Positions 48,530 through 57,209 of a DNA stretch of 64,000 bases are shown in pieces. A model generated the notes under the pieces. That model was given only the letters and a program-made list of their open reading frames with translations, had not been told where the DNA came from and searched no databases. Within the stretch, counting starts at the first letter, position 1, and each line of letters starts with the position of its first letter. The stretch spans positions 33,032-97,031 of the IMG/VR virus record IMGVR_UViG_3300033978_000724; one strand, given 5' to 3'. Origin of the DNA: a virus. Position numbers and translations under genes: made by a program.

Positions 48530-48786
48530 CAAATATAACTCTTTTGTATCTGACTCTACTTCTCTGATAAGTATTTGTTATATGGGGTGACTCCCCTCCG
48601 ATCACTCTTATTGTTGGTATGTCAAAATAAGTTGTAACAATAGGGTGTGTGAAATGAGATTATTATTTATTGCGGACGATGTTTGTATGGGGATTTTATT
48701 CTTAGGTCAAATGGTTGTCTGTTGGTGTTCATGGGTGTTATTTAATGATTATAGGAGTTAAAATATATTAAAACACAGGAGTAAAA
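48530..48786. other. Leader region of the endolysin gene
   Basis: Holds a GGGG/CCCC hairpin (TGGGGTGACTCCCC near 48580) and the small frame at 48654-48761; otherwise nothing clear. Confidence 0.4.
48654..48761 (+). CDS. 35-residue membrane microprotein, possible holin
   Basis: A short frame just upstream of the endolysin gene: MRLLFIADDVCMGILFLGQM then VVCWCSWVLFNDYRS. It is one hydrophobic span with charged ends. A gene this short before an endolysin may be a holin or antiholin, but the start has only a weak ribosome-binding site and support is limited. Confidence 0.35.
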   Translation: MRLLFIADDVCMGILFLGQMVVCWCSWVLFNDYRS

Positions 48787-49581
48787 ATGGTTAATTTAAA
48801 TATACCTTATCTCAGTCAGCTAGACAATCGCTTAAATCCTTACGGATCATGCAATGTAACGTCAGCGGCGATGGCGTTACATTGGGCAGGTATCAATGTT
48901 CATCCTGATACTTTATACCAAGAAATGTTAAACAAGGGGTTGTCGAGGCATAGCCCTTATGATTTAGCTATTCTAATTGAGGATAAGGGAGCGATAGATA
49001 CTTTCCTTCCTAACGCCAATATTCAAGATATTAAGGCTCATATAAAAGAAGGTAATCCGGTGATTGTGCATGGTTACTTTACCGGGTTTGGTCACATAAT
49101 TGTCATCAAAGGTTTTGACGATTATAACTTTATTTGCCATGATCCGTATGGTGAATGGTATTCTAGTGGGTATCAAATCAATGGGACAAAACATTACGGA
49201 AAAGACATCAAATATTCCTTTAATTTAATTCAGGAATTATGTGATGAGAATGGTATCTGGACCCACTTCTGCGAGTCAAAAGGAGTGAATCCACCCCCTA
49301 GACCAGCGGTAACACCTCGGTATCAAGGAATGTCCTTACAAGATATTTTTCATGATGATTTGTCCGTAACTCATTCAGAAATATTTAATGTAGAAGTCCG
49401 CATCAACTTTCAAATACAAGTCACTTTAGGCGAGAGGTACGAAGGAAGAAGAGACGCTATCTTTGGACCTAAAACTCAGAAGGCATTAAATAGTTATTGC
49501 CAAGAAATAGGCTTACCTGCTGACCCTATTCAAAAGCCTTTAGCTAAATTGTTGATTGAAGGTAAAGCTAAATTAAGATGA
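48787..49581 (+). CDS. Endolysin: C39-like peptidase plus peptidoglycan-binding domain
   Basis: 264 residues. The N-terminal ~145 residues are a papain-like C39-type peptidase: LNIPYLSQLDNRLNPYGSCN with the catalytic Cys in GSCN-x-T, FTGFGHIIVIKGFDDYN with the His, and CHDPYGEW with the Asp. After a Pro-rich linker (VNPPPRPAV), residues ~205-255 contain GERYEGRRDAIFGPKTQKAL, the motif of peptidoglycan-binding domain 1. It would cut peptide cross-links at the end of infection. There is no signal peptide, so a holin is needed. Confidence 0.85.
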   Translation: MVNLNIPYLSQLDNRLNPYGSCNVTSAAMALHWAGINVHPDTLYQEMLNKGLSRHSPYDLAILIEDKGAIDTFLPNANIQDIKAHIKEGNPVIVHGYFTGFGHIIVIKGFDDYNFICHDPYGEWYSSGYQINGTKHYGKDIKYSFNLIQELCDENGIWTHFCESKGVNPPPRPAVTPRYQGMSLQDIFHDDLSVTHSEIFNVEVRINFQIQVTLGERYEGRRDAIFGPKTQKALNSYCQEIGLPADPIQKPLAKLLIEGKAKLR

Positions 49582-49938
49582 TTTATCATCTAAGCCAGGT
49601 ATTGCTGTTTTGTTCTCTGGCAATATCTGGTTTATTGTCCTTAATATTTCTGATGACAAAATACACGCACAATTTGTTTTGTTTTGCAGATCAAACATCT
49701 CCACTTTTGCTCTAATTTTTTCGATCTCGTCTTTATACATTTCTTCTCGCTTAAAACAATATTCAGCATCCTCTGTTAGCTCCACAATCTTTTCTTGATA
49801 GGCTTTATTCATCTCCTTTATTCGTTTATTTCCCACGGCATCAGAGATAATTTGTAATATGCTAGTCAGTACACCACCTGTAAACAATAGAGTGGTAAAG
49901 TCTAACCAAACCGGCCGACACTCCTCAACTACTTGCAT
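49573..49938 (-). CDS. Membrane-anchored coiled-coil protein of the lysis region
   Basis: 121 residues from the ATG at 49938 (an ATG at 49995 is possible). One hydrophobic span near the N-terminus (LDFTTLLFTGGVLTSILQII) is followed by a long coiled coil (MNKAYQEKIVELTEDAEYCF, KDEIEKIRAKVEMFDLQNKT). This layout, an anchor plus periplasmic coil, is that of i-spanin-type or holin-like proteins. It overlaps the endolysin gene's 3' end by 9 bases and is convergent with it. Confidence 0.55.
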   Translation of the reverse strand: MQVVEECRPVWLDFTTLLFTGGVLTSILQIISDAVGNKRIKEMNKAYQEKIVELTEDAEYCFKREEMYKDEIEKIRAKVEMFDLQNKTNCACILSSEILRTINQILPENKTAIPGLDDKSS

Positions 49939-50191
49939 TATTTCTTCTGACTGTGTACTTAGAACAATTAACGCTGTGGACCAACGAAGTAACATACCAC
50001 GCTCCTAATATAAAAGAAACACCCTCCAAACATATAATAAATTCTATGCCTGACTTAGCGACAAAAGCAAAGAATAAAAGATTTAAACTTATCAGGTATA
50101 AAGCCATTTTCTTAGCATCTTTACGCTTATCTCTGAACAAGCAAAACGCAATAGTGAATATCATCAATGAATGCAACTGATCTAATGCCAT
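49925..50191 (-). CDS. Holin-like membrane protein
   Basis: 88 residues with three hydrophobic stretches: QLHSLMIFTIAFCLF, MALYLISLNLLFFAFVA and FIICLEGVSFILGAWYV, separated by a basic loop (RDKRKDAKK). Size and topology fit a small holin next to the endolysin gene. It overlaps the downstream membrane gene by 14 bases. No homology-based proof. Confidence 0.6.
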   Translation of the reverse strand: MALDQLHSLMIFTIAFCLFRDKRKDAKKMALYLISLNLLFFAFVAKSGIEFIICLEGVSFILGAWYVTSLVHSVNCSKYTVRRNNASS

Positions 50192-50262
50192 AATATTACC
50201 TAAAATGATACACCCTAATCTTAACTGGTTTACCGCAGGAAAATGGGAATCCTCATAATTAT

Positions 50263-50715
50263 TTAATTAATTATTTGAATAGATTGCGGATCAACTGGTT
50301 CCGGTTCGGCTGTTTGCATTGGTGTAGGGATTTTACTCCCCTTCAATAAAGAACAGGTTTTCCCTACATTGCGGGGATATGTACTAAACTTAGCCATCAC
50401 ATAAATATTCCCCCCGATTGCATTATCAAACCCCTTAAAATACTCCACAAGATAATTGCCTTCACCCTTTTTGTAGAAGGAACAAAGGCCGTCTGTTGAT
50501 TCAGCCAGTAAATCGGTATTATCAATGTTGATAGGCGGTCTGATATAAGCATCAATATACTTATATCCACCCCAGCCAAGTAACCCGATGGAGACAACTC
50601 CACCCACTAAAAATATAGTATGAGCTATATGTTTAAACGAACCAAGGCTGTTGACTAAATCAGATGTTGATTTAGTTGCGATCTGTATCCTGCCTGACAG
50701 TCTATCTTCATCCAT
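50263..50715 (-). CDS. Single-span membrane protein
   Basis: 150 residues from the ATG at 50715 (MDEDRLSG). One membrane span, HIAHTIFLVGGVVSIGLLGW, is followed by an extracytoplasmic domain with two Cys (GLCSFYKKGEGNY, GKTCSLLKGSKI) that could form a disulphide. The Pro/Glu-rich tail ends DPQSIQIIN. Location beside the holin-like genes suggests a lysis or membrane role, without proof. Confidence 0.6.
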   Translation of the reverse strand: MDEDRLSGRIQIATKSTSDLVNSLGSFKHIAHTIFLVGGVVSIGLLGWGGYKYIDAYIRPPINIDNTDLLAESTDGLCSFYKKGEGNYLVEYFKGFDNAIGGNIYVMAKFSTYPRNVGKTCSLLKGSKIPTPMQTAEPEPVDPQSIQIIN

Positions 50716-50794
50716 AGTTATATCCTCCAATTATCTCTATTGTAGTCATAATAATAGGCAAATCTATCACTGTCAGTAACAGTTTATAGATTGG

Positions 50795-51409
50795 TTAAAA
50801 GATTTTATCTATCTCTATCTCAATATCTTTTTGCACTAACTCCATAGGGCGATCTGCGTTTATCTTGCTAACATTATTTGGTGATTGATAAAGAAAGTCA
50901 AACCCTTCTTTTACCCGCCGATAAAAGTCTATCCCTAATTTATCTAATCTATCTTGCTCCCTGCCTTTCATTCGCTCCATACACATTTCCACAGAAGCAT
51001 CTAAATAAAAGACATGATTTATTAATATCGGCCTGATAAACTCTGGTATTCTAGCGATTAATCTAGGGTCAACTTCATAACCAAATTCATGATAAGAAAT
51101 TGTCGAATCAATGAACCTATCACACAAGACTATTTTCCCTTCTGCCAATGCCGGTTTAATTAGTGATTCTACATGGTGAGAATGATCTGCTATGAATAAC
51201 AACAATTGAGCGACAGGGTTTAAATTAGGTTCGTCTATTAGGATGTTCTTTAACTTTATACCTACGTCGGTTTTACTTGGAGCTGATGTAGTTATTATTT
51301 GGGATGGATCGCATTTTAATTTATTTATTAAATATTGTTTTAATAGGATTATTTGGGTTGACTTGCCGGAGCCGTCTAGTCCTTCAAATATTATTAGTTT
51401 TCCTGTCAT
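50795..51409 (-). CDS. tmk: Thymidylate kinase
   Basis: 204 residues from the ATG at 51409; the longer frame would cover the divergent gene. It phosphorylates dTMP to dTDP. The P-loop is LIIFEGLDGSGKSTQIILL, the substrate-binding DR motif is VLCDRFIDSTISYHEFGYEV, and the LID region is MKGREQDRLDKLGIDFYRRV. Length and motif spacing are normal. It complements ThyX, dUTPase and ribonucleotide reductase in the phage dNTP supply. Confidence 0.95.
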   Translation of the reverse strand: MTGKLIIFEGLDGSGKSTQIILLKQYLINKLKCDPSQIITTSAPSKTDVGIKLKNILIDEPNLNPVAQLLLFIADHSHHVESLIKPALAEGKIVLCDRFIDSTISYHEFGYEVDPRLIARIPEFIRPILINHVFYLDASVEMCMERMKGREQDRLDKLGIDFYRRVKEGFDFLYQSPNNVSKINADRPMELVQKDIEIEIDKIF

Positions 51410-51464
51410 GTTTTTGGTGTGGTATAATGGCTGTATTGTAACAAATACAAAGGACAAAAGAACA

Positions 51465-51728
51465 ATGACTAAAGAACCAAGAGATATGACCTGGAGAGAA
51501 TTAATAAATGAAGCTGTGGCAGAAAAAGGCGACACTGGCAAGGAAATTATTTGTACTCTACCAATAGAAGTGCTAGATAAAGAAGTTAATTGTAATGATG
51601 AAAACTGGACGGCATGGTGTGGTGATTGGATATACACGCCCGGCTGGGAATTTGAAGTTAATCCGTATATTTATTCTAGTAGGAGAAATCCTGATGATGA
51701 CCCGAAAAATACTAAGTGGAGTAGTTAG
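51465..51728 (+). CDS. Small hypothetical protein, first of a pair
   Basis: 87 residues from the ATG at 51465, behind the leader ATACAAAGGACAAAAG. The C-terminal half ENWTAWCGDWIYTPGWEFEV then NPYIYSSRRNPDDDPK shares the T-A-W-C-G-x-W-x-Y...RNP pattern with the gene at 51815, a diverged duplicate. Function unknown. It diverges from thymidylate kinase. Confidence 0.65.
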   Translation: MTKEPRDMTWRELINEAVAEKGDTGKEIICTLPIEVLDKEVNCNDENWTAWCGDWIYTPGWEFEVNPYIYSSRRNPDDDPKNTKWSS

Positions 51729-51731
51729 TCG

Positions 51732-51827
51732 ATGGAAATCAAAAAGATAATTAATGCTAGGTGTCAATCCCTAAGACAATCATTACAAGAAAGACTAGAT
51801 ACTGATGGTTATAAATGGATGACCTAA
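51732..51827 (+). CDS. 31-residue microprotein between paralogues
   Basis: A frame starting three bases after the previous stop: MEIKKIINARCQSLRQSLQE then RLDTDGYKWMT. Its end overlaps the start of the next gene by 13 bases. The spacing of an operon supports it; size leaves doubt. Confidence 0.35.
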   Translation: MEIKKIINARCQSLRQSLQERLDTDGYKWMT

Positions 51828-52021
51828 TTCACCATCTAACTGATGAAGAATTGGATAGACCAGATATAGATGAAGACTCTAAAATGACAGCATGGTGTGG
51901 CGAGTGGGTTTACTTCTTAGTTTGGTATGACGGGTTTATGTGGATAGGGCAAGCACCACGCAATCCATGTGATTACAAGATGTTCGCTCAAGGTAGTGAG
52001 TATATGGATGTAAATACTTAA
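51815..52021 (+). CDS. Small hypothetical protein, second of a pair
   Basis: 68 residues. SKMTAWCGEWVYFLVWYDGF then MWIGQAPRNPCDYKM repeats the motif of the protein at 51465. The acidic N-terminus (DDLIHHLTDEELDRPDIDED) differs. The stop codon lies at the edge of a strong terminator. Confidence 0.6.
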   Translation: MDDLIHHLTDEELDRPDIDEDSKMTAWCGEWVYFLVWYDGFMWIGQAPRNPCDYKMFAQGSEYMDVNT

Positions 52022-52061
52022 AACAAAACCCCTGACGATTTAACTCAGGGGTTTTGTTTTA
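52021..52061. terminator. Strong bidirectional terminator
   Basis: AAAACAAAACCCCTGA and TCAGGGGTTTTGTTTT are a perfect 16-bp inverted repeat between convergent genes. Confidence 0.92.
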
Positions 52062-55061
52062 TTTACTACTACCAATTAAACACTTATCACTATCGCAACC
52101 AGCGGGACCCGCCTCAAACATTTCCCCAAAGTCATACTTTCTGAGTGCCTCATGAAAATCATCATTTTTACGACGTTCTAACATCTCCCGTACCAACCGA
52201 TCATGTGTTTCCTTATCTATCGGCTCAAACGGCAATCTAGGGAACGTCTGAAGGTCGTCAAACCGAGCTAATAAAGCTGATGAAATATAACCCTCATCCT
52301 CATCAATTGCCTTGAATATTCTCTCCCCTAATAACTCAATTTCATTCTCTCTAAATTCCAATGTTGCGGAAGTGTTATGAGTTACATAATGTTGTTGTAC
52401 TTGCATATAGAAGTCAAATTGAGCTAAGGCAGTGAAGTTATGAATATCAATTTGATCTGCACCCGGTAAATTAGCCCAACACACCTCAACTGGTATCTCC
52501 ACTAACCACTCAGTACATCTCGGATCATACGGATCATTGAGTAAATGACCATTCTCATCTTTATCTGATTGCGATGGAATAACATTATATCCATAATCAA
52601 TACAGGCTAAAGCAACCGGGTCATCACGTCTAAATGTAATTCTTCTGATGAACCTCTGAGATTTAGGGGGATGCCAACCGGGTGAAGCACCTGTTAGTAA
52701 AGACTTGGATCCGCTAGGCTGGACTGTTGTACACCGATTAGGGCGACGTAATTTATGCCGATCACAATACTCCCAAATAGTCTCATGCACAATATTCTTC
52801 CAATGGTCTAAAAACTCCTGTTCTTTTTCCTTGAAATAAACAGCGGCATTCCTTACCGACAACCCGCCTAATACACGGACTTCTATTCTGTAATAATCAG
52901 GTCGTCCAGCTTCCCACCATTTAAGCCAATCCACACCAAAAGCATTAACAAAGAAATCAAATAACCCGGTAAAACTCACCCCGACAATCGGATCAATTTC
53001 CCTGCTATATTGGTATCTCTCCACAGTAAACTCATGATTTAAAAGTGTGGCAACAGAAATAGCGGCAGCTTTAAATGCTTTTTCCTGTGCCTCAATATCT
53101 TCGGGGTCTATCTGGTTTAAATGTACTTCTGCTAAGTTACAGAAGTTATTACTCATGATGATTTCACCGCAATTATGGGCGATGAACCCGTTACAATCAA
53201 AGTAGTTTAGCCCTGGTATGGAGCAATCATAGACAGGTTTTTCTCCAGTAGGAATAATCTCTTTTACCGTAGCTTTCATGATGTCATCAGAAAAAGGTAT
53301 TTTGTTCTCATCCTCTGGTTGGAAATACCAGGTCATCAACTCTCTTAATGTATCCCGATCCTCTGAAACAATAGCTAATCGCAACATATCAGGAATACCA
53401 CTAGGACCAATGAAAGAATATACTCCCAACCAAATCAGATGACGTTGTGCTTTCTCTAAAAACTCCCTATTAGGATGATCGACAACTATCTTTTTGTCCT
53501 CAAGGTTTAACTCTGAATTATTGGTGAAAACATTTTCCATCAACCACTCTAAGGATTCATTATCTACATATCCTTTATGATTATTCAATAATAATTCATC
53601 GCCTAATAACAGCATCCCCGCCTTTACCCATTCGCCATCAGGAGTTTGTAATTTGTGGTCATCTGTTAGCTCAATACTAAAACCTTCTTCTGTGGTTATT
53701 TTAAAAGTCTTTTTAACTCCTGATAACCAGAACCCTTCTTCATTTGATAAGTGTTCTTTACCGTTGACTATTGCGGTAAATTGGTCGTCTATCAACTCTT
53801 TAACTTGTTTAGGTCCTTCTGAAGTTAACACCCAATTATCGGCGGTCAAGCATGGGTTTAATCCATAGCGTGCCAATCGGTGTTCTATTTCCTTGTCCGA
53901 TATATCTCCTAATGTTTCTTTGATTAATTCTTTGAGTGTGCCGTTTTGGTGTGCCTCTAATACTAATTTTTTCCCATTAGTACCTAGTTTATCAATGACA
54001 TCAATATTAGCTCTAGCAATAGATTCACCCACCCACTGAATAGCACCCTCGCCGGAATAGTATTGTTTTCTTACCGCATCAATACATTCTTGTTTGGTCG
54101 GTTTTTGGTGGAATACTCTGGTATGGTTACTCATCCGTAAAGCGTCACGTTCTGGATCAATAAACCATTTGCCATTTGGGGTTTGTTGCCATAAATTATC
54201 CTTGGCTGTTTCAAATGTTTTGTCGTATTGACATCCCTGTTTCATGCCGGCACTTCGCCTCACGTTCCCTGCCACGATCGCTTTAGCAGAAATATCAATT
54301 AATAAACAACACTCAACAGAGTTTAATTGGCGACCAACTGCTTTATTTAAAACACTGGCACAATTGATAAAGGTATCAGCAAGTAAAATAGGATTAGAAA
54401 TTCCCCCAAACCCATTTAATCTTTCACCCGCCGGTCTAACATTGCTTAAATCAATATTCACATTAATTAGGTGACCAAACGCCCCATAAGTATCATCAGA
54501 TGACAACTCTAATAGCATCCGGTAAGCATCAACCCAGCCTTTTCTACTATCACCACAGATAATAGTTATCTCATTTTGACCAGCAACTAAGGACGAGTTT
54601 TCTTGTCTTAATTCCTTTTGCTGGGTCCCTATTGCTTTAGATATTCTGAGATTAATTGAGTTAATAATCTTTGGTAATTGATTAATATATTTAGGCTCTA
54701 CTACCGCCCCAGCACCACAACCCATCATGGTTACATCCATCACTAAAGCGAACGCTTCCCATGAATCAATAATAGTGGAGGAGCAGTTGTAAACCCCTGG
54801 GAAATTATCTGGCTTTTCTGCCCAATCCGTGCCACCTACCCAAAGATAGCGACCTGACGTAAGTGCTTTTAATTCTTTTTGTTGGTTATAAATTAACTCA
54901 GCTTCGGCTAAGGATAATTGTCCTAATTTAGCCAGTCCTTGTGTTGTTCTCTGGCATACATCTAGCCAGTTTTCTCTACTGTCATTGTTTCTTCTGGAGT
55001 ATGTTCTGTAAAAAACAGGATAGGCTGTTAGATGTTCTTCAAACGTAGAAATTATTGTCAT
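52059..55061 (-). CDS. nrdJ: B12-dependent (class II) ribonucleotide reductase, interrupted by an intein
   Basis: The 1000-residue precursor gives a 773-residue enzyme after removal of a 227-residue intein (residues 404-630). It reduces ribonucleotides (probably triphosphates, as in the Lactobacillus leichmannii type) using adenosylcobalamin. Landmarks: LTSGRYLWVGG and GVYNCSSTIIDSWEAF (first redox Cys), TMMGCGAGAVVEP, GNVRRSAGM, the active-site NP-C-GEI split by the intein, and VQPSGSKSLLTGASPGWHPP, typical of this class. The C-terminus PAGCDSDKCLIGSSK provides the exchanging Cys pair. It starts four bases after the Dam-type gene's stop, whose TGA lies in the GAGG ribosome-binding site. Confidence 0.95.
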   Translation of the reverse strand: MTIISTFEEHLTAYPVFYRTYSRRNNDSRENWLDVCQRTTQGLAKLGQLSLAEAELIYNQQKELKALTSGRYLWVGGTDWAEKPDNFPGVYNCSSTIIDSWEAFALVMDVTMMGCGAGAVVEPKYINQLPKIINSINLRISKAIGTQQKELRQENSSLVAGQNEITIICGDSRKGWVDAYRMLLELSSDDTYGAFGHLINVNIDLSNVRPAGERLNGFGGISNPILLADTFINCASVLNKAVGRQLNSVECCLLIDISAKAIVAGNVRRSAGMKQGCQYDKTFETAKDNLWQQTPNGKWFIDPERDALRMSNHTRVFHQKPTKQECIDAVRKQYYSGEGAIQWVGESIARANIDVIDKLGTNGKKLVLEAHQNGTLKELIKETLGDISDKEIEHRLARYGLNPCLTADNWVLTSEGPKQVKELIDDQFTAIVNGKEHLSNEEGFWLSGVKKTFKITTEEGFSIELTDDHKLQTPDGEWVKAGMLLLGDELLLNNHKGYVDNESLEWLMENVFTNNSELNLEDKKIVVDHPNREFLEKAQRHLIWLGVYSFIGPSGIPDMLRLAIVSEDRDTLRELMTWYFQPEDENKIPFSDDIMKATVKEIIPTGEKPVYDCSIPGLNYFDCNGFIAHNCGEIIMSNNFCNLAEVHLNQIDPEDIEAQEKAFKAAAISVATLLNHEFTVERYQYSREIDPIVGVSFTGLFDFFVNAFGVDWLKWWEAGRPDYYRIEVRVLGGLSVRNAAVYFKEKEQEFLDHWKNIVHETIWEYCDRHKLRRPNRCTTVQPSGSKSLLTGASPGWHPPKSQRFIRRITFRRDDPVALACIDYGYNVIPSQSDKDENGHLLNDPYDPRCTEWLVEIPVEVCWANLPGADQIDIHNFTALAQFDFYMQVQQHYVTHNTSATLEFRENEIELLGERIFKAIDEDEGYISSALLARFDDLQTFPRLPFEPIDKETHDRLVREMLERRKNDDFHEALRKYDFGEMFEAGPAGCDSDKCLIGSSK
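53172..53852 (-). mobile_element. Intein of 227 residues at the NrdJ active-site cysteine
   Basis: Begins at Cys404 (CLTADNWVLTSEGPKQVKEL, block A) and ends at Asn630 (NYFDCNGFIAHN, block G), directly before the catalytic C of CGEI. Block B is FSIELTDDHKLQTPDG with the T-x-x-H motif and block F is PVYDCSIPG. All residues needed for splicing are present. No clear LAGLIDADG pair remains in the middle (LEKAQRHLIWLGVYSF may be a remnant), so it is a mini-intein or has a degenerate endonuclease. Confidence 0.92.
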
Positions 55062-55065
55062 AACC

Positions 55066-55920
55066 TCAATAATTGGTGATTAAAATTTCTGGTACAACAC
55101 CTCTTTTTTCGCTATTAGAATTTACATTCCTATTGGCTAATAAAGTATGTTGGTTATAGTCTTTATACAAGTCTGAAATGAATGGAGTAAAGTTATTACT
55201 CACCATGATTTTAGCACCTTTGCGGGTGAGTTGCTCTATCGCCGTTTTTAGTCTGATTTGGTCGTCTTTTGTGAATCCATTTTGAGAGTAGCCAACAAAA
55301 TTAGATGTAACAGAAACCGGGTCATACGGTGGATCAAGATAAATAAAATCATTTATTCCAGCGTCTTGTATTGTCGTCTCGAAATCACCCTGATAGATAT
55401 TTATATTCTGCAAATACTCGCTACATTCTTCGAGTGTTTGCTCACAAATAAAATCCGGGTTGATGTAACGCCCAAATGAAACATTGCATTCACCGTTTTT
55501 ATTTACTCGCCACAACCCATTGAAACCACATTTATTAATGTAAATAAATCTAGCCGCCCTTTCTTCTGGAGAATACTTTTTAATATAATCTTTTTCTTTA
55601 TCCCATCCTCTTATTTCTGAGAAAAAATCAAAATCATATCTAAAACACTTAAGTAAATTCACTACCGCAATGTAATCTTTTTTCACGCATTGGTAAACAG
55701 TTATTAACTCGTGATTGATGTCGCTTATCATCGCTTGCTTTGGTAGTAGATGGAATAGCAACGCACCGCCGCCGATGAATGGTTCGTAATAGTTATTGAA
55801 TGTTTTGGGGAGATGTGGAATTATTTGATTGATTAATTGTCTCTTGCCACCTACCCACTTTAGGAATGGTTTTAAAGTGGGTTTTGCTGTGGGGATGTTT
55901 AGGTCTAGGGTTAGTTGCAT
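55066..55920 (-). CDS. DNA adenine methyltransferase, D12/Dam class
   Basis: 284 residues. PFLKWVGGKRQLINQIIPHL is the start motif (SAM binding), YYEPFIGGGALLFHLLP motif I, and DFIYLDPPYDPVSVTSNFVG the catalytic DPPY. FIYINKCGFNGLWRVNKNGE is typical of the Dam target domain. It overlaps the previous gene's stop by one base (TAATG) and is followed closely by the ribonucleotide reductase gene. No endonuclease partner is visible. Confidence 0.95.
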   Translation of the reverse strand: MQLTLDLNIPTAKPTLKPFLKWVGGKRQLINQIIPHLPKTFNNYYEPFIGGGALLFHLLPKQAMISDINHELITVYQCVKKDYIAVVNLLKCFRYDFDFFSEIRGWDKEKDYIKKYSPEERAARFIYINKCGFNGLWRVNKNGECNVSFGRYINPDFICEQTLEECSEYLQNINIYQGDFETTIQDAGINDFIYLDPPYDPVSVTSNFVGYSQNGFTKDDQIRLKTAIEQLTRKGAKIMVSNNFTPFISDLYKDYNQHTLLANRNVNSNSEKRGVVPEILITNY

Positions 55921-56204
55921 TATATTCTCGTCCCGTCGTAATGATTCTCTGCATACTGTGGCATCAAATAAAAATAAATATTCCCATTAATATCTTTAGT
56001 TCCCGTCACCGGATATTTAATATCTTGATGCACCACAAAACCAGTAAAACTCTGGGTGCGAGAGTGAGGAAAGTCACCTTTGATAGAGTAATTTATCCCA
56101 GTGATGTCATTGGTTTTCCACGCCATAGGAGCGTAGAAAGAAACGATATTATTTAGATTTGCCCGTACCGTAATCACTCTACATTCTTGACCATTTACTA
56201 ACAT
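55920..56204 (-). CDS. Small beta-rich hypothetical protein
   Basis: 94 residues: QECRVITVRANLNNIVSFYA, GINYSIKGDFPHSRTQSFTG and GNIYFYLMPQYAENHYDGTR give a beta-rich fold with no named motif. It is the first gene of the Dam-nrdJ transcript. Function unknown. Confidence 0.6.
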   Translation of the reverse strand: MLVNGQECRVITVRANLNNIVSFYAPMAWKTNDITGINYSIKGDFPHSRTQSFTGFVVHQDIKYPVTGTKDINGNIYFYLMPQYAENHYDGTRI

Positions 56205-56231
56205 TTACAAAAGCTCCTAGTGTGTTATAAT
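56204..56231 (+). promoter_or_regulatory. Promoter-like element on the plus strand
   Basis: TTTACA (56204-56209), 16 bases, TATAAT (56226-56231) with TG before it. It faces away from all nearby genes and reads into 56238-56360. Confidence 0.55.
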
Positions 56232-56237
56232 TAGAGG

Positions 56238-56360
56238 AATATAGAAGAATTTTTATCAGTATTTCCCCGGTTATTGGGGAAGGGTTTGCGTTGTTTCATC
56301 AGATTTGACTCTTTGGCTAACGGTTAACATCTAGTTCTTGCTTACTAGGTGTTAATTTTT
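56238..56360 (+). ncRNA. Candidate small RNA of ~120 nt, antisense to the local gene direction
   Basis: Downstream of the promoter at 56204. It has a hairpin CCCC-GGTTATT-GGGG (56267-56281) and ends in AACATCTAGT/ACTAGGTGTT followed by AATTTTTTT (56326-56362), a proper terminator on the plus strand. The last part overlaps the 3' end of the minus-strand gene at 56352. No frame of useful size is present. Confidence 0.45.
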
Positions 56361-57152
56361 TTCGTATTTGTATGACTCAAATAAGGCAATCTGATCCGCA
56401 GTCTTTGGCTTTGGTAGTTTCTTTGCAGGTTCTTTTTTCTCCTTCACTACTTCTTTTTTGATTGTCGCTTTAGGCTGTTTTATTGTTTTAGTCTTAGGTC
56501 GTCTTTTCGGTGGCAGTGGTAAGTAATCACATACACAGATTTTATTCTCTAGGATGTCTAGGAGAATAGTCTGAGTTTCTTTCTCGTCCGCAAACTCAGT
56601 AAATACTCCTTGTCCGTACCGAGCAAAAACTTTACCCTGATAATTAATAGTTTTGACGTTCTTTAAATTATCGTCAATCCCTATGGGCGAAATAACTCCA
56701 GATAACTCCGTGTCAACGACCAAAACATCTTTTTCTATCCTGACCGATTCTTTGGGTAGCTGACTGATTTTCTTTTTCTCTTCTGGAGTTAATCGGCTCC
56801 AGATAGCGGGTTTCACTTCGTCAAAATTCCGCATTAATATCTTGACCGTAGCCAAATCATAATCATCCCCAAACTCACCACCAATCAATCCACGAAGCAG
56901 TGTCAAACCGTCGTCAATGATTGAAGTAGGTTCTCTTTTGGGTAGTAGAGATGCAACGCCTGTCTCGACATTGACAGCTAGTATTTCCCCTCTGTTTTTG
57001 TACCAATTCACCGATGAGTAGGGTAATTGGTATGCGAACTTATATCTTTTTTCTTGGTACTCGATGTACTCTTTTTTTATCCCAATCAATTCAGGTAACG
57101 ACTCGTCTAGTTGAGTGATTGCCTGAATTTGGTCGAGTGAAATATCTGTCAT
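56352..57152 (-). CDS. Hypothetical protein next to the replication gene
   Basis: 266 residues. The first 200 mix helices and strands (YKFAYQLPYSSVNWYKNRGE, GGEFGDDYDLATVKILMRNF); the C-terminus is a Lys/Pro-rich tail (PPKRRPKTKTIKQPKATIKK) that ends DQIALFESYKYEKN. The basic tail suggests nucleic acid contact, and the position after the replication gene suggests a replication or partition role, but no motif proves it. Promoter with TAACCGTG box; leader CATACAAAGGACAAAACG. Confidence 0.6.
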   Translation of the reverse strand: MTDISLDQIQAITQLDESLPELIGIKKEYIEYQEKRYKFAYQLPYSSVNWYKNRGEILAVNVETGVASLLPKREPTSIIDDGLTLLRGLIGGEFGDDYDLATVKILMRNFDEVKPAIWSRLTPEEKKKISQLPKESVRIEKDVLVVDTELSGVISPIGIDDNLKNVKTINYQGKVFARYGQGVFTEFADEKETQTILLDILENKICVCDYLPLPPKRRPKTKTIKQPKATIKKEVVKEKKEPAKKLPKPKTADQIALFESYKYEKN

Positions 57153-57187
57153 AACGTTTTGTCCTTTGTATGATTTTCTGATTATAT

Positions 57188-57208
57188 CACGGTTAACCGT
57201 ATTTTAAC
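57188..57208 (-). promoter_or_regulatory. Promoter box GGTTAACCGTG with TATAAT
   Basis: On the minus strand GTTAAAATACGGTTAACCGT is followed by G-A-TATAAT at once. Same arrangement as at 28617 and 48509. Confidence 0.6.
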
Positions 57209-57209
57209 G

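Noticed and set aside
53172-53852. Homing endonuclease activity of the intein
   Set aside because: The central region has no clear pair of LAGLIDADG helices or HNH motif; only weak remnants are visible.
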